DNA from: Clostridiales bacterium
GTDB lineage: Bacteria > Bacillota > Clostridia > Christensenellales > Borkfalkiaceae
Assembly: GCA_015055965.1 (NCBI GenBank)
Contig: SVHG01000010.1
Coordinates: 36,235 to 100,234 of the forward strand
Direction: 5' to 3'
Length of the DNA: 64,000 bases
Both the position numbers and the translations under genes were made by a program. The notes under the pieces are model-generated. The model was not told the origin of the DNA, ran no database searches, and was given only the letters and a program-made list of their open reading frames with translations. Below, piece after piece: positions 34,257 through 42,496 of the stretch; the stretch's first letter is position 1, and each line of letters starts with the position of its first letter.

Positions 34257-34301
34257 CAAAAAATAATCGTTGTTCTTGCCAACTACTCGCATCTAAGGAT
34301 T
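34257..34301 (+). repeat. second dispersed repeat, copy A
   Basis: This stretch of about 45 bases starts AAAAATAATCGTTGTT and contains AACTaCTCGCA. It matches 52587-52629 at about four of five positions. Both copies lie shortly after a stop codon. Confidence 0.65.
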
Positions 34302-34405
34302 ATTAAAGTTGTATAAAAAGAATAATTTAAAATTGTAAAAAAACTGTTTAAAAATAAACGTATTAAATCATAAAAAGTATTCAAGATTAAAGGAGATAAA
34401 TCATT

Positions 34406-35113
34406 ATGTCAGTTCCCACCCCTCATATAACGGCAAAAGAAGGCGATTTCGCTAAAACGGTTTTGATGCCCGGCGATCCTTTAAGAGCCAAGTTTATTGC
34501 AGAAACTTATTTAGAAAACGCAGTTTTAGTTAACAACGTTCGTGGTGTTAACGGTTATACGGGTTATTATAAAGGTAAAAGAGTTTCAGTTATGGCTTCA
34601 GGTATGGGCCAGCCCTCTATTGGTATTTATTCTTATGAATTATTCAATTTCTACGGTGTAGAAAATATTATTAGAGTTGGCTCTTGCGGTAGCTTCGATA
34701 AGGACTTGCACGCAAGAGATATCATTATTGCTATGGGCGCTTGCACTAACGGCAATTACGCTATGCAATATAATCTTCCCGGTACGTTTGCTCCTATTGC
34801 AAGCTTTGATCTTGTTAAACGCGCAGCTGAGCTTTGCGAAAAGGCGGGCGTTAATTACAAGGTTGGTAACATCTTCTCTTCAGATATGTTTTACGACGAC
34901 GCCAACTCCGGTATGGAATGGGCTAAGATGGGCGTTTTAGGCGTAGAAATGGAATCTGCTGCTCTTTACTGCAACGCAGCGCGCGCAGGTAAAAAGGCGC
35001 TTTGTATTTGCACCGTAAGCGATTCTTTTATCTATCCCGAAGAAAATACAACCGCGGAAGAAAGACAAAATTCATTTACAAAAATGATGGAAATCGCTTT
35101 AGAGCTAGCTTAA
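34406..35113 (+). CDS. deoD: purine-nucleoside phosphorylase, DeoD type
   Basis: The 235-residue protein has the DeoD markers VLMPGDPLRAKFIAE, the phosphate-binding IIRVGSCGS, and MEMESA-like GVEMESAALY near the ribose site, then the catalytic aspartate in TVSDSF. It phosphorolyses purine nucleosides to base and ribose-1-phosphate. AAAGGAG precedes the start. The gap from deoC is 219 bases and carries the second dispersed repeat. Confidence 0.95.
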   Translation: MSVPTPHITAKEGDFAKTVLMPGDPLRAKFIAETYLENAVLVNNVRGVNGYTGYYKGKRVSVMASGMGQPSIGIYSYELFNFYGVENIIRVGSCGSFDKDLHARDIIIAMGACTNGNYAMQYNLPGTFAPIASFDLVKRAAELCEKAGVNYKVGNIFSSDMFYDDANSGMEWAKMGVLGVEMESAALYCNAARAGKKALCICTVSDSFIYPEENTTAEERQNSFTKMMEIALELA

Positions 35114-35166
35114 TTTTAATTGTTAACTAAGCGTTTAAAAATTTCGATAAAAAATAAAAAGAGTGC

Positions 35167-35182
35167 CTATAAGCGCGTTAAC
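35167..35182 (-). repeat. dispersed 16-bp motif, copy 13
   Basis: CTATAAGCGCGTTAAC in the leader of deoB, flanked by AAAAAGAGTGC and CGTGCTTTTT. Confidence 0.85.
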
Positions 35183-35214
35183 CGTGCTTTTTAGGTTTAA
35201 AAGAAAAAGAAAGT

Positions 35215-36378
35215 ATGAAAAAAAGAGTATTTTTAATAGTTTTAGACAGTGTTGGTATAGGCGAGCTTCCCGACGCTGAAAATTGGGGTGATAAGGGTAG
35301 TAATACCTTAAAGGCGATAAGAAATCACGAAAGCTTTAATTGCCCTAATTTAACTAAGATGGGCCTTTTTAATATAGAAGGCGTTGGTGGTGGTGTGCAA
35401 AACCCCACCGCAAGCTTTGCTAGAATGGCAGAGCTTTCACTTGGTAAGGATACCACTATTGGGCATTGGGAAATAGCAGGGGTGGTTTCACCCTCTCCGC
35501 TACCGGTATATCCTAACGGATTTCCTGAAGAGGTTATTAGCGAGTTTGAAAGACTTACCGGCAGAAAGGTTATTTGTAATATGCCTTATTCCGGAACGGA
35601 GGTTATTAAGGATTACGGCAAGGAGCATATAGAAACGGGCGCGTTAATCGTTTACACCTCTGCAGATAGCGTTTTTCAAATTGCCGCGCACGAGGATTAC
35701 GTCCCCATAGAAGAGCTTTACCGTTATTGCGAAATTGCGCGTGATATGCTTAAGGGTAAGCACGGTGTTGGAAGGGTAATTGCAAGACCTTTTAACGGCG
35801 AATATCCATTTACCAGAACGCCCCGTCGCCACGATTATTCTCTTTTGCCCCCTGCAGACACTATGTTGGATAATTTAAAGGCTGCAGGAAAAGAGGTTAT
35901 TTCGGTTGGTAAAATATACGATATTTTTGCAGGAAGGGGCTTAACTCAAAGCAACCGCATAAAAAACAATACGGACGGTATGAACGTTACTATTGCTAAG
36001 GCAGACGAGGATTTTGAAGGCTTATGCTTTACTAATCTGGTTGACTTCGATATGGTATACGGACACAGAAACGATATTGCAGGCTATGCAAACGCTATGA
36101 GTGAGTTTGATAAACAGCTTCCTTTACTTTTAGAAAAGCTTAAGGATAACGATATTTTGATTATCACGGCAGACCACGGATGCGACCCTGCAACCCCCTC
36201 TACCGACCATTCCAGAGAGCATACCCCTATGCTTATTTACGGCAATTCTATTAAGAGCGGTGTGGATTTGAAAACAAGAGATTCCTTTGCCGATATTTCT
36301 GCAACCGTGTTAGAATATTTAGGCGTTAGTCAAGGCAAAACGAAGGGAAAGTCTTTTCTTAACGAGGTTATTAAATAA
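35215..36378 (+). CDS. deoB: phosphopentomutase
   Basis: This 387-residue alkaline-phosphatase-superfamily enzyme has the first metal site LDSVGIGELPDA, the phosphothreonine region LGKDTTIGHWEIAG, and the metal ligands in VYGHRND, ITADHGCDPATPSTDHSREH. It converts (deoxy)ribose-1-phosphate to the 5-phosphate and so links the nucleoside phosphorylases to deoC. It has only a weak purine-rich binding site. Confidence 0.96.
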   Translation: MKKRVFLIVLDSVGIGELPDAENWGDKGSNTLKAIRNHESFNCPNLTKMGLFNIEGVGGGVQNPTASFARMAELSLGKDTTIGHWEIAGVVSPSPLPVYPNGFPEEVISEFERLTGRKVICNMPYSGTEVIKDYGKEHIETGALIVYTSADSVFQIAAHEDYVPIEELYRYCEIARDMLKGKHGVGRVIARPFNGEYPFTRTPRRHDYSLLPPADTMLDNLKAAGKEVISVGKIYDIFAGRGLTQSNRIKNNTDGMNVTIAKADEDFEGLCFTNLVDFDMVYGHRNDIAGYANAMSEFDKQLPLLLEKLKDNDILIITADHGCDPATPSTDHSREHTPMLIYGNSIKSGVDLKTRDSFADISATVLEYLGVSQGKTKGKSFLNEVIK

Positions 36379-36391
36379 TCGCGAATAGGGC

Positions 36392-36407
36392 GATAATCGC
36401 CTTATAG
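36392..36407 (+). repeat. dispersed 16-bp motif, copy 14
   Basis: GATAATCGCCTTATAG between deoB and cdd, followed by CCACATTTTT and the cdd AGGAGG. Confidence 0.85.
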
Positions 36408-36431
36408 CCACATTTTTAGGAGGTATTATAA

Positions 36432-36830
36432 GTGACTGATAGGGAACTTATGCTTTTGGCAGAAGATGCAAGGCTTAAATCTTATTCGCCGTATTCCGGC
36501 TTTAAGGTAGGGGCTGCGCTACTTGCAAAAAGCGGAAAGGTATATCTTGGTTGTAATATAGAAAACGCGGCGTATACCCCCACCAACTGCGCTGAAAGAA
36601 CTGCCTTTTTTAAGGCGGTTAGCGAAGGGGATTTGGAGTTTGAAAAAATTGCTATCGTTGGCGGTAGAGATGAGCCGAACGAGTTAGTTGCGCCTTGCGG
36701 TGTTTGTCGCCAAGTAATGGCGGAATTTTGCGGTGACGATTTTAAGGTAGTGCTTGGTAACTCCAAGGACTTAAAGGTCTTTTCTTTAAAGGAAATTTTA
36801 CCTTATTCGTTTACGAAAAGTAGCTTGTAA
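36432..36830 (+). CDS. cdd: cytidine deaminase
   Basis: The 132-residue protein begins at GTG, set by AGGAGG ten bases upstream. The zinc ligands and proton shuttle are visible: NCAERTAF (Cys, Ala-Glu) and PCGVCRQVMAEF (Cys-x2-Cys), and SPYSGFKVGAAL binds substrate. It deaminates cytidine and deoxycytidine to uridine forms, which pdp then splits. It is of the homotetrameric length. Confidence 0.95.
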   Translation: MTDRELMLLAEDARLKSYSPYSGFKVGAALLAKSGKVYLGCNIENAAYTPTNCAERTAFFKAVSEGDLEFEKIAIVGGRDEPNELVAPCGVCRQVMAEFCGDDFKVVLGNSKDLKVFSLKEILPYSFTKSSL

Positions 36831-36868
36831 TCAGTAAAAAACAATATTAATTTTAAGAAAAAGTGCTC

Positions 36869-36884
36869 GTATAGGTTGATTATT
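36869..36884 (-). repeat. dispersed 16-bp motif, copy 15
   Basis: GTATAGGTTGATTATT, divergent, in the leader of pdp. The flanks AAAAGTGC and GCGCTTTT form an eight-pair stem with one G-U pair around it. Confidence 0.7.
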
Positions 36885-36915
36885 AGCGCTTTTCTTAATT
36901 TATCGGGGTTTTATT

Positions 36916-38214
36916 ATGAGAATGTACGATATTATAAAAAAGAAAAGGGATAATCAACCTTTAACTAAGGAAGAAATTAATTTCTTTATAACCGGATTTA
37001 CAAATGGCAGTATTCCCGATTATCAAGCCGCTGCTTTGTGCATGGCTATATATTTTAACGGAATGAATATAGAAGAAACCACCGCCTTAACTTTGGCTGT
37101 TAGGGATTCGGGTGATAAGCTTCATTTTTCAAATATAAACGGCTTAAGGGTAGATAAGCATTCAACGGGTGGCGTTGGCGATAAAACCAGCTTAATAGTT
37201 GCCCCCTTAGTTGCATCTTGCGGTGTTAAAATTGCAAAGATGAGCGGTAGGGGATTAGGTCATACCGGCGGAACTATTGATAAGCTGGAAGCAATCCCCG
37301 GCTTTAAAACGGATCTTTCTACCGAAGAGTTTGAAAGAATAGTAAACGAAACGGGTATTGCAATAGTAGGTCAAAGCGCAGAGCTTGCCCCTGCAGATAA
37401 AAAGCTATACGCCCTTCGTGACGTAACCGCTACGGTAGACAGCATGCCTTTAATAGCTTCAAGCATAATGGGTAAAAAGCTTGCCGCAGACGACGACTGT
37501 ATCGTGCTAGACGTAAAAACGGGTAGCGGATCTTTTATGAAAACTATAGAGCAAAGCAAGGAGCTTGCGCGCATAATGGTCGATATCGGTAAATCGGCGG
37601 GTAAGCGTACCTTGGCTCTTATTACTGATATGGATATTCCTCTTGGTAACGCTATCGGTAACGCGTTAGAGGTTAAAGAGGCAATAGAGGTGCTTAACGG
37701 AAAAGGCCCTAAGGATTTAACTGAGGTTTGCTTATGCTTAGCAACTAATATGCTTTATCTTGCAGAAAAGGGAAGCATTGAAGAATGTGAAAGAATGGCA
37801 AAGGATGCAATAGCAAGTAAAAAGGCTCTTAATACCTTCGTGCAAATGGTGAAGGCTCAAGGCGGAAACAGCGAATATATTTTACGTCCGGAGCTATTTA
37901 AAAATGCAGATTACATCTATGAAGTAAAAGCCACTGAAGAGGGATATATTTATTCAGTAAACACCGAAGGCTACGGTATTGCAAGCCTGCTTCTTGGCGC
38001 GGGAAGAAACGTTAAGGAAGATAAAATTGATTTTTCTGCGGGTATTATTTTGCGCGCGAAAACGGGTGATTTCGTTAACAAGGGGGATGTTATTGCAACC
38101 CTTTATAGCGAGAAAAACGCCTTTGAAGCAAGCGCTAAAAAATTGCTGGAAAGCACTAAAATTTGCGCAACGCCCCCCGAAAAACGCGACCTTGTGCTAG
38201 CAAGGGTAGAATAA
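36916..38214 (+). CDS. pdp: pyrimidine-nucleoside phosphorylase
   Basis: The 432-residue protein has the glycosyltransferase-family-3 fold: DKHSTGGVGDKTSL (phosphate loop), SGRGLGHTGGTIDKLE (the signature of thymidine/pyrimidine phosphorylases) and a C-terminal PYNP domain (GDFVNKGDVIATLYS). It phosphorolyses uridine and thymidine. It lies between cdd and tdk in the salvage run. Confidence 0.95.
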   Translation: MRMYDIIKKKRDNQPLTKEEINFFITGFTNGSIPDYQAAALCMAIYFNGMNIEETTALTLAVRDSGDKLHFSNINGLRVDKHSTGGVGDKTSLIVAPLVASCGVKIAKMSGRGLGHTGGTIDKLEAIPGFKTDLSTEEFERIVNETGIAIVGQSAELAPADKKLYALRDVTATVDSMPLIASSIMGKKLAADDDCIVLDVKTGSGSFMKTIEQSKELARIMVDIGKSAGKRTLALITDMDIPLGNAIGNALEVKEAIEVLNGKGPKDLTEVCLCLATNMLYLAEKGSIEECERMAKDAIASKKALNTFVQMVKAQGGNSEYILRPELFKNADYIYEVKATEEGYIYSVNTEGYGIASLLLGAGRNVKEDKIDFSAGIILRAKTGDFVNKGDVIATLYSEKNAFEASAKKLLESTKICATPPEKRDLVLARVE

Positions 38215-38236
38215 TTTATATACGAAGGAGAAGATT

Positions 38237-38833
38237 ATGGCAAAACTGTATTTTAGATTTGGCGCAATGGGATGCTCTAAGTCCGCGCAGGCGCTTATTA
38301 CGAAATTTAACTATGAAGAACGTAATATGAAGGTTATGTTTATAAAGCCTGCAATCGACACGCGTGACGGCGCTGAAATAGTTCGCTCACGCATTGGACT
38401 GCAACAAAAGGCAATCCCAATTCCTGCGGATATGAACGTTTATGAATTATACAAGCAAAGCCATACCGATTGTAAGGTTGTTATTTGTGATGAATGTCAG
38501 TTTTTAACGCCTGAACAGGTGGATCAGTTAGATCAAATAGTTATGGATTACGATATTCCCGTTTTGTGCTTTGGCTTGAGCACCGACTTTTTAACTCATT
38601 TATTCCCCGGCAGTAAAAGACTGTTTGAAATCGCGCAGTCTATAACGGAAATAAAGTCAGTTTGCAAGTGTGGTGCAAAGGCAACCGTAAACGCAAGATT
38701 TGATGACGAGGGTAATATAGTTTACGAAGGCAGTCAAATTATGTTGGGCGGTAACGGAAGATACGAAGCTATGTGCCGTAAGTGCTGGCTAAAAAGAAAG
38801 GCAGAACAGGAAGCTAAAAAGGCAAACGGATAA
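38237..38833 (+). CDS. tdk: thymidine kinase, TK1 type
   Basis: The 198-residue protein has the P-loop GAMGCSKSAQAL, in which the usual SGKS glycine is Ser, a variant common in Firmicute thymidine kinases; the DECQFL box; and a zinc site from CKCGAKA and CRKC. It phosphorylates thymidine to dTMP. It ends the salvage cluster, with a strong terminator after it. Confidence 0.94.
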   Translation: MAKLYFRFGAMGCSKSAQALITKFNYEERNMKVMFIKPAIDTRDGAEIVRSRIGLQQKAIPIPADMNVYELYKQSHTDCKVVICDECQFLTPEQVDQLDQIVMDYDIPVLCFGLSTDFLTHLFPGSKRLFEIAQSITEIKSVCKCGAKATVNARFDDEGNIVYEGSQIMLGGNGRYEAMCRKCWLKRKAEQEAKKANG

Positions 38834-38868
38834 GTCAAAATTAAATAGAGCTCAAAAAAGTATTAGAA

Positions 38869-38898
38869 TAAAACGGCAGGAGTGTTCCCGCCGTTTTT
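38869..38898 (+). terminator. intrinsic terminator after tdk
   Basis: AAAACGGC-A-GG pairs with CC-GCCGTTTTTT. Confidence 0.9.
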
Positions 38899-38921
38899 TA
38901 ATTAAGCAATCTAAAACCTCC

Positions 38922-38937
38922 GTTAACGTATCTATAG
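38922..38937 (+). repeat. dispersed 16-bp motif, copy 16 (divergent)
   Basis: GTTAACGTATCTATAG, three changes from consensus. Confidence 0.55.
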
Positions 38938-39123
38938 CGTGACTTATTCTTAAAAGTTAAAGGGAAGGGGTAAAATTTTAGCTAATAGAGAGATAACAAG
39001 AGCTTTAGCTTATAAAGCGGGGTAGCTGCTGGGTTTGTAAAGGGAAGAAGGGCTTTTAACCTTTTATTATTAGGTAAATGAATTTTTTAAAGGAATAACT
39101 ATGCTTTAAATATTTTATATTAC

Positions 39124-39152
39124 TTGTGTTTTTGTAAGCGTTATGATATACT
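39124..39152 (+). promoter_or_regulatory. promoter of the PI-PLC-like gene
   Basis: TTGTGT (39124-39129), a 17-bp spacer and TATACT (39147-39152). Confidence 0.7.
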
Positions 39153-39180
39153 AGTAATATATATATTTAAGGAAAGGGTT

Positions 39181-40083
39181 ATGAAGAAATATCTTATTAA
39201 AGGCTTAATCGTTTTATTTTTGGTTTTAGCATCCCTATTTGCCTTTTTACCCATTAACGGAATAAATGCTAAAAAGCCCGATTTATGGATGGCAAGGCTT
39301 AACGATAGCGCTAAAATAACCCAGCTTTCAATTCCCGGCACGCACGATTCCGGCGCAACCCATTCTATTTTTGACGTTGCGGGAAAATGCCAAGACCTTT
39401 CTATTAAAGAACAGCTTGCAATAGGGGTTAGATTTTTGGATTTAAGGCTTCAAATGAATAACGATCGGTTTGATATCGTGCATAGCTTTGTTAAGCAAAA
39501 TTTAACCTTTAAGAGTGTTTTAAAGGATATTACGAGCTTTATAAAGCAGAATCCCAGCGAGTTTATTATAATCTCTATAAAAAAGGAAGAAGAAAGCGTT
39601 AATTCATCACTTGGGTTTGAAGAATTGCTTTTGCAAGAGCTTTTGCCTTATAGCGATATAGTTTGCTTAGACGGGGCTTTACCCAACACTTTAGGGGAAG
39701 CAAGGGGTAAAATTTATATTCTTTCAAGATATAGAGCAACGGTGGGTATTCCCGCCTATAGCGGTTGGAAGGATGACGGTAGCTGTGTTATCGGTAATAT
39801 TTACGTGCAGGATAATTACTCCGTGCCTAATGCGGAAGATAAAAAAAACTCCATCACGGAAGCCTTTGAATTTTCTTCAAATAATACAGATTTTTTAACC
39901 TTAAACTTTACAAGCTGTTATTTAGATAGCGGTTTTCCGCCTACCTATGCAGGTGGAATTGCGAAGGATATTAATCCTTGGCTATTAGAAAGCTTAAAGC
40001 AGGGTAGCGGTAGCGTTGGCGTTATCGTTGCGGACTTTATGACGCAGGATTTAGTAAAGGCAATTTACGGGAGGAATTTTTAA
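39181..40083 (+). CDS. phosphatidylinositol-specific phospholipase C X-domain protein
   Basis: The start is at 39181, after AAGGAAAGGG; an upstream ATG at 39124+ would overlap the promoter. The 300-residue product has an N-terminal signal or anchor, then LSIPGTHDSGA (first catalytic His), RFLDLRLQ, and DIVHSF (second His), as in bacterial PI-PLC X domains. It cleaves phosphoinositides or related lipids outside the cell by an acid-base mechanism. Its stop overlaps the next start (TAATG). Confidence 0.85.
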   Translation: MKKYLIKGLIVLFLVLASLFAFLPINGINAKKPDLWMARLNDSAKITQLSIPGTHDSGATHSIFDVAGKCQDLSIKEQLAIGVRFLDLRLQMNNDRFDIVHSFVKQNLTFKSVLKDITSFIKQNPSEFIIISIKKEEESVNSSLGFEELLLQELLPYSDIVCLDGALPNTLGEARGKIYILSRYRATVGIPAYSGWKDDGSCVIGNIYVQDNYSVPNAEDKKNSITEAFEFSSNNTDFLTLNFTSCYLDSGFPPTYAGGIAKDINPWLLESLKQGSGSVGVIVADFMTQDLVKAIYGRNF

Positions 40084-40469
40084 TGAAAGGCTTATTAAAA
40101 ATATCTTTAACCGCAGTTTGCTCTATTATAATGATATTTGCATTAGCAATTATCTTTTTAGAAGGCCGTTTAATCTTTAGCTTGGATTGGACGGTGTACC
40201 ATTCACCCGCAAGTGGGCTAATTCGTTATGCGTTAAGGCTTATGCTTGCGCTTACTGCTTTTACCGCTTCACTTTTAGAAATTATTAATCTGAAAAGAAA
40301 GAGCGAAGAGCTTACAAGTACCCTTATATTCGTGGAACTAGGCTTGCTTTTAACTTCCGTTTTCGTTTGTGTTTTTGGCGCTAATTATATTGGCTTAGCA
40401 TATACTGCGCTTGCTATTTTACTGTTTGGCTTAAGCGTGCTTTTAAAGGGTGTAAAAATTAAAAAGTAG
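40083..40469 (+). CDS. four-helix membrane protein of unknown function
   Basis: Not recognised. The 128-residue protein has about four hydrophobic helices and a short basic tail (KGVKIKK). It overlaps the PI-PLC gene by one base, so it is translated together with it and may anchor or release that enzyme. Confidence 0.6.
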   Translation: MKGLLKISLTAVCSIIMIFALAIIFLEGRLIFSLDWTVYHSPASGLIRYALRLMLALTAFTASLLEIINLKRKSEELTSTLIFVELGLLLTSVFVCVFGANYIGLAYTALAILLFGLSVLLKGVKIKK

Positions 40470-40471
40470 GG

Positions 40472-40487
40472 CTATAAGGCGATTAAA
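40472..40487 (-). repeat. dispersed 16-bp motif, copy 17
   Basis: CTATAAGGCGATTAAA right after the membrane protein stop and nine bases before the next ATG. Confidence 0.8.
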
Positions 40488-40495
40488 TAGGGTTT

Positions 40496-41074
40496 ATGAT
40501 TATAGGATTAGATATAGATAACGTAATTTCGGACTTTGACGGAGGTATGAAACCCCTGTTTTTAAAGGAAGATAAAAACAAAAGAAACACCGGCGTAATA
40601 GATGCTAATCTTCATTATATGAAGGGCATGTTTGATTGGTCTGATGAAGAGGTGGAAGAGTTTTTAGCCGTCGTATGTGAGGATTGCGCCAAGCGCTTAA
40701 GAATAAGAAGGGGCGCTAGGGAATATATTAACAAGCTTATACAGGACGGGCACGAAATAGTTCTTATAACCTATCGAAAAGAGCCTAATTTTTTAAACGG
40801 CGAAAAAACCACTAAAGATTGGCTTAAGGCTAAAAAAATTAACTACCACAAGCTCGTTTTATCCGCTTCGCCAAACAAAACGGAAGAATGTAGGAAAAAT
40901 AATATTGACATTATGTTTGACGATAGGGCTGGCTACGTTTATAAAATGCGCGAAGAGGGCGTTAACTGCGTGCTGGTGCTTACCAAGTACAATTTAAAGG
41001 AGCGCAAAAATCTTCCCCACGTGGGATCTTGGAAGGAGCTTTATAATTGCGTGAATAATCTTTCTTTACGCTAA
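40496..41074 (+). CDS. HAD-like 5'-nucleotidase (NT5C-type)
   Basis: In this 192-residue protein, motif I is LDIDNVISDFDG (DxD), motif II sits in IVLITYRKE (T/S), the lysine follows in HKLVLSASPNK, and motif IV is IMFDDRAG. The layout fits the cytosolic deoxyribonucleotidase-like branch of the HAD family. It precedes the GNAT/TrpRS-like fusion by 53 bases and may share its message. The substrate cannot be assigned. Confidence 0.75.
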   Translation: MIIGLDIDNVISDFDGGMKPLFLKEDKNKRNTGVIDANLHYMKGMFDWSDEEVEEFLAVVCEDCAKRLRIRRGAREYINKLIQDGHEIVLITYRKEPNFLNGEKTTKDWLKAKKINYHKLVLSASPNKTEECRKNNIDIMFDDRAGYVYKMREEGVNCVLVLTKYNLKERKNLPHVGSWKELYNCVNNLSLR

Positions 41075-41127
41075 TATTTGAAGGCTTTGTTACAACAAAC
41101 GGTAAAAACAAAAGAAAAGGTAATAAT

Positions 41128-42483
41128 ATGATATCATTAGAAGGTGTTAAAAAAAGCGAATATTCAACTATTGACGAAATAAGAAAAAGAGCGTTTAGTT
41201 TATACGAGGGCGTTCTTCCTAATTATAACGTAAATAAATCAAAAGGTCTAAACGAGCTGCAAGTAAAATACGGTTCTCTTTTATCGGTGTATAAAATTGC
41301 GCTAAACGGCGCTATTATAGGCGGCGTGTATCTAGTTCAGCAAAGCGAATTTTCGTGGGAAGTGTATAAAATATTTATTTTACCTGAAAAGCAGGGCTTT
41401 GGTTACGGTAAGCAAGCGTTATTAGCTGTGGAAAAGGAGCTTTCTTTGGCAAAAGAGCTAGTGCTTAGCACCCCCAACGTTTTTAAGGAAAAAATAGAAT
41501 TTTATAAATCCTGCGGGTATGAGGTAACCGGAAGTGAAGTAAACGCTTCGGGTATAGAGCTCGTAACCTTTAGCAAAAAGCTTAATAAGGTTGCAATTAC
41601 CGGGTTAAGACCTTCTGCGGGTGGCTTGCACTTTGGGCATTATACGGGTAACGTTTTTCCCTTAATTAAATATCAAAACGATTATTCCTGCAAGCTTATT
41701 TTTGCCGATTTACAGCTTTTAAACAGTAAGGAATATAGTAGGCAGGAAACGATTGATAACTGCAAGCTTATGATTAAGCAAATGATGGTGCTAGGGGTAG
41801 ACTTTAATAAGGTAGAAATACTGCTAGAAAGTGACTTTAAATATGATAATTTAACTGATTTTATGCTTTTAGCAGATAAATGCTCCCTTTCAAGAATATT
41901 AAGAATGCCACTTTTTAAGCAGTATAAAAAACAAAACTTACCCATAAAAACATCCTTTTTACTCTATCCCGTTTTACAGGCGATGGACGTGCATTTAACT
42001 AATGCTTCTATCGTTTTTTCTAATTACGATAACAAGGCTTGCGTAGAGTTTATTGAAGAAATTTTAAGAAAGATTGACTGTAATTGGAACGTTAAGCTTT
42101 TAACGGGTAAAGTTCCCTTCCTTGTTGGAACGGACGGAAGAAAAATGAGTAAATCTGCAAACAACTGCTTCTTATTTGCAGACGATATGCAAAGCGTTTT
42201 AAAAAAGATAACTAAAATGAAAACGGATAGCTCAAGAGAAAATGCTAGCGCCGTTGGTACGGTAGAAAACAGCACAGTATTTAATTATTTAAAGGTGTTT
42301 GCAACTGACGTGGAATATCAAAAGCTTTGTGACGAATATTCAAAGGGTGAAATTTCTGATGAAAAAACCAAGCAAATTTTATTTGAAAGGGTTTCTTGCT
42401 TTTTAAACGATTATAACGCTAGATTTAATAAAATTACGGATAGCGAAGTTAATGAAATTTGCTTAAAGTACTCAATCGTATAG
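41128..42483 (+). CDS. fusion of a GNAT acetyltransferase domain with a divergent tryptophanyl-tRNA synthetase-like domain
   Basis: In this 451-residue protein, residues 1-150 are a GNAT domain (IFILPEKQGFGYGKQALL at 82-99, motif A; IEFYKSCGYEV, motif B). Residues 154-451 are a class I synthetase of TrpRS type, with AITGLRPSAGGLHFGHYTG (HIGH-like HFGH at 168-171) and GTDGRKMSKSANN (KMSKS at 339-343). The ATP/tryptophan motif GxDQ of ordinary TrpRS is replaced by SNYDN near 298, so substrate choice may have changed. It could be an accessory tryptophanyl-tRNA synthetase, perhaps drug-resistant, or a tRNA-linked modifying enzyme. The TIR fusion gene follows 13 bases later. Confidence 0.85.
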   Translation: MISLEGVKKSEYSTIDEIRKRAFSLYEGVLPNYNVNKSKGLNELQVKYGSLLSVYKIALNGAIIGGVYLVQQSEFSWEVYKIFILPEKQGFGYGKQALLAVEKELSLAKELVLSTPNVFKEKIEFYKSCGYEVTGSEVNASGIELVTFSKKLNKVAITGLRPSAGGLHFGHYTGNVFPLIKYQNDYSCKLIFADLQLLNSKEYSRQETIDNCKLMIKQMMVLGVDFNKVEILLESDFKYDNLTDFMLLADKCSLSRILRMPLFKQYKKQNLPIKTSFLLYPVLQAMDVHLTNASIVFSNYDNKACVEFIEEILRKIDCNWNVKLLTGKVPFLVGTDGRKMSKSANNCFLFADDMQSVLKKITKMKTDSSRENASAVGTVENSTVFNYLKVFATDVEYQKLCDEYSKGEISDEKTKQILFERVSCFLNDYNARFNKITDSEVNEICLKYSIV

Positions 42484-42496
42484 GTAGGTAAAAATT

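Larger units (their letters stand above)
38834..39180 (+). other. intergenic stretch between tdk and the PI-PLC gene
   Basis: It holds the tdk terminator, one dispersed-motif copy, about 170 bases in which I see no gene or clear structure, and the next promoter at 39124-39152. Confidence 0.6.

Noticed and set aside
34677..34940. Overlapping frame inside deoD on the same strand
   Set aside because: It is an out-of-frame shadow of a well supported phosphorylase.
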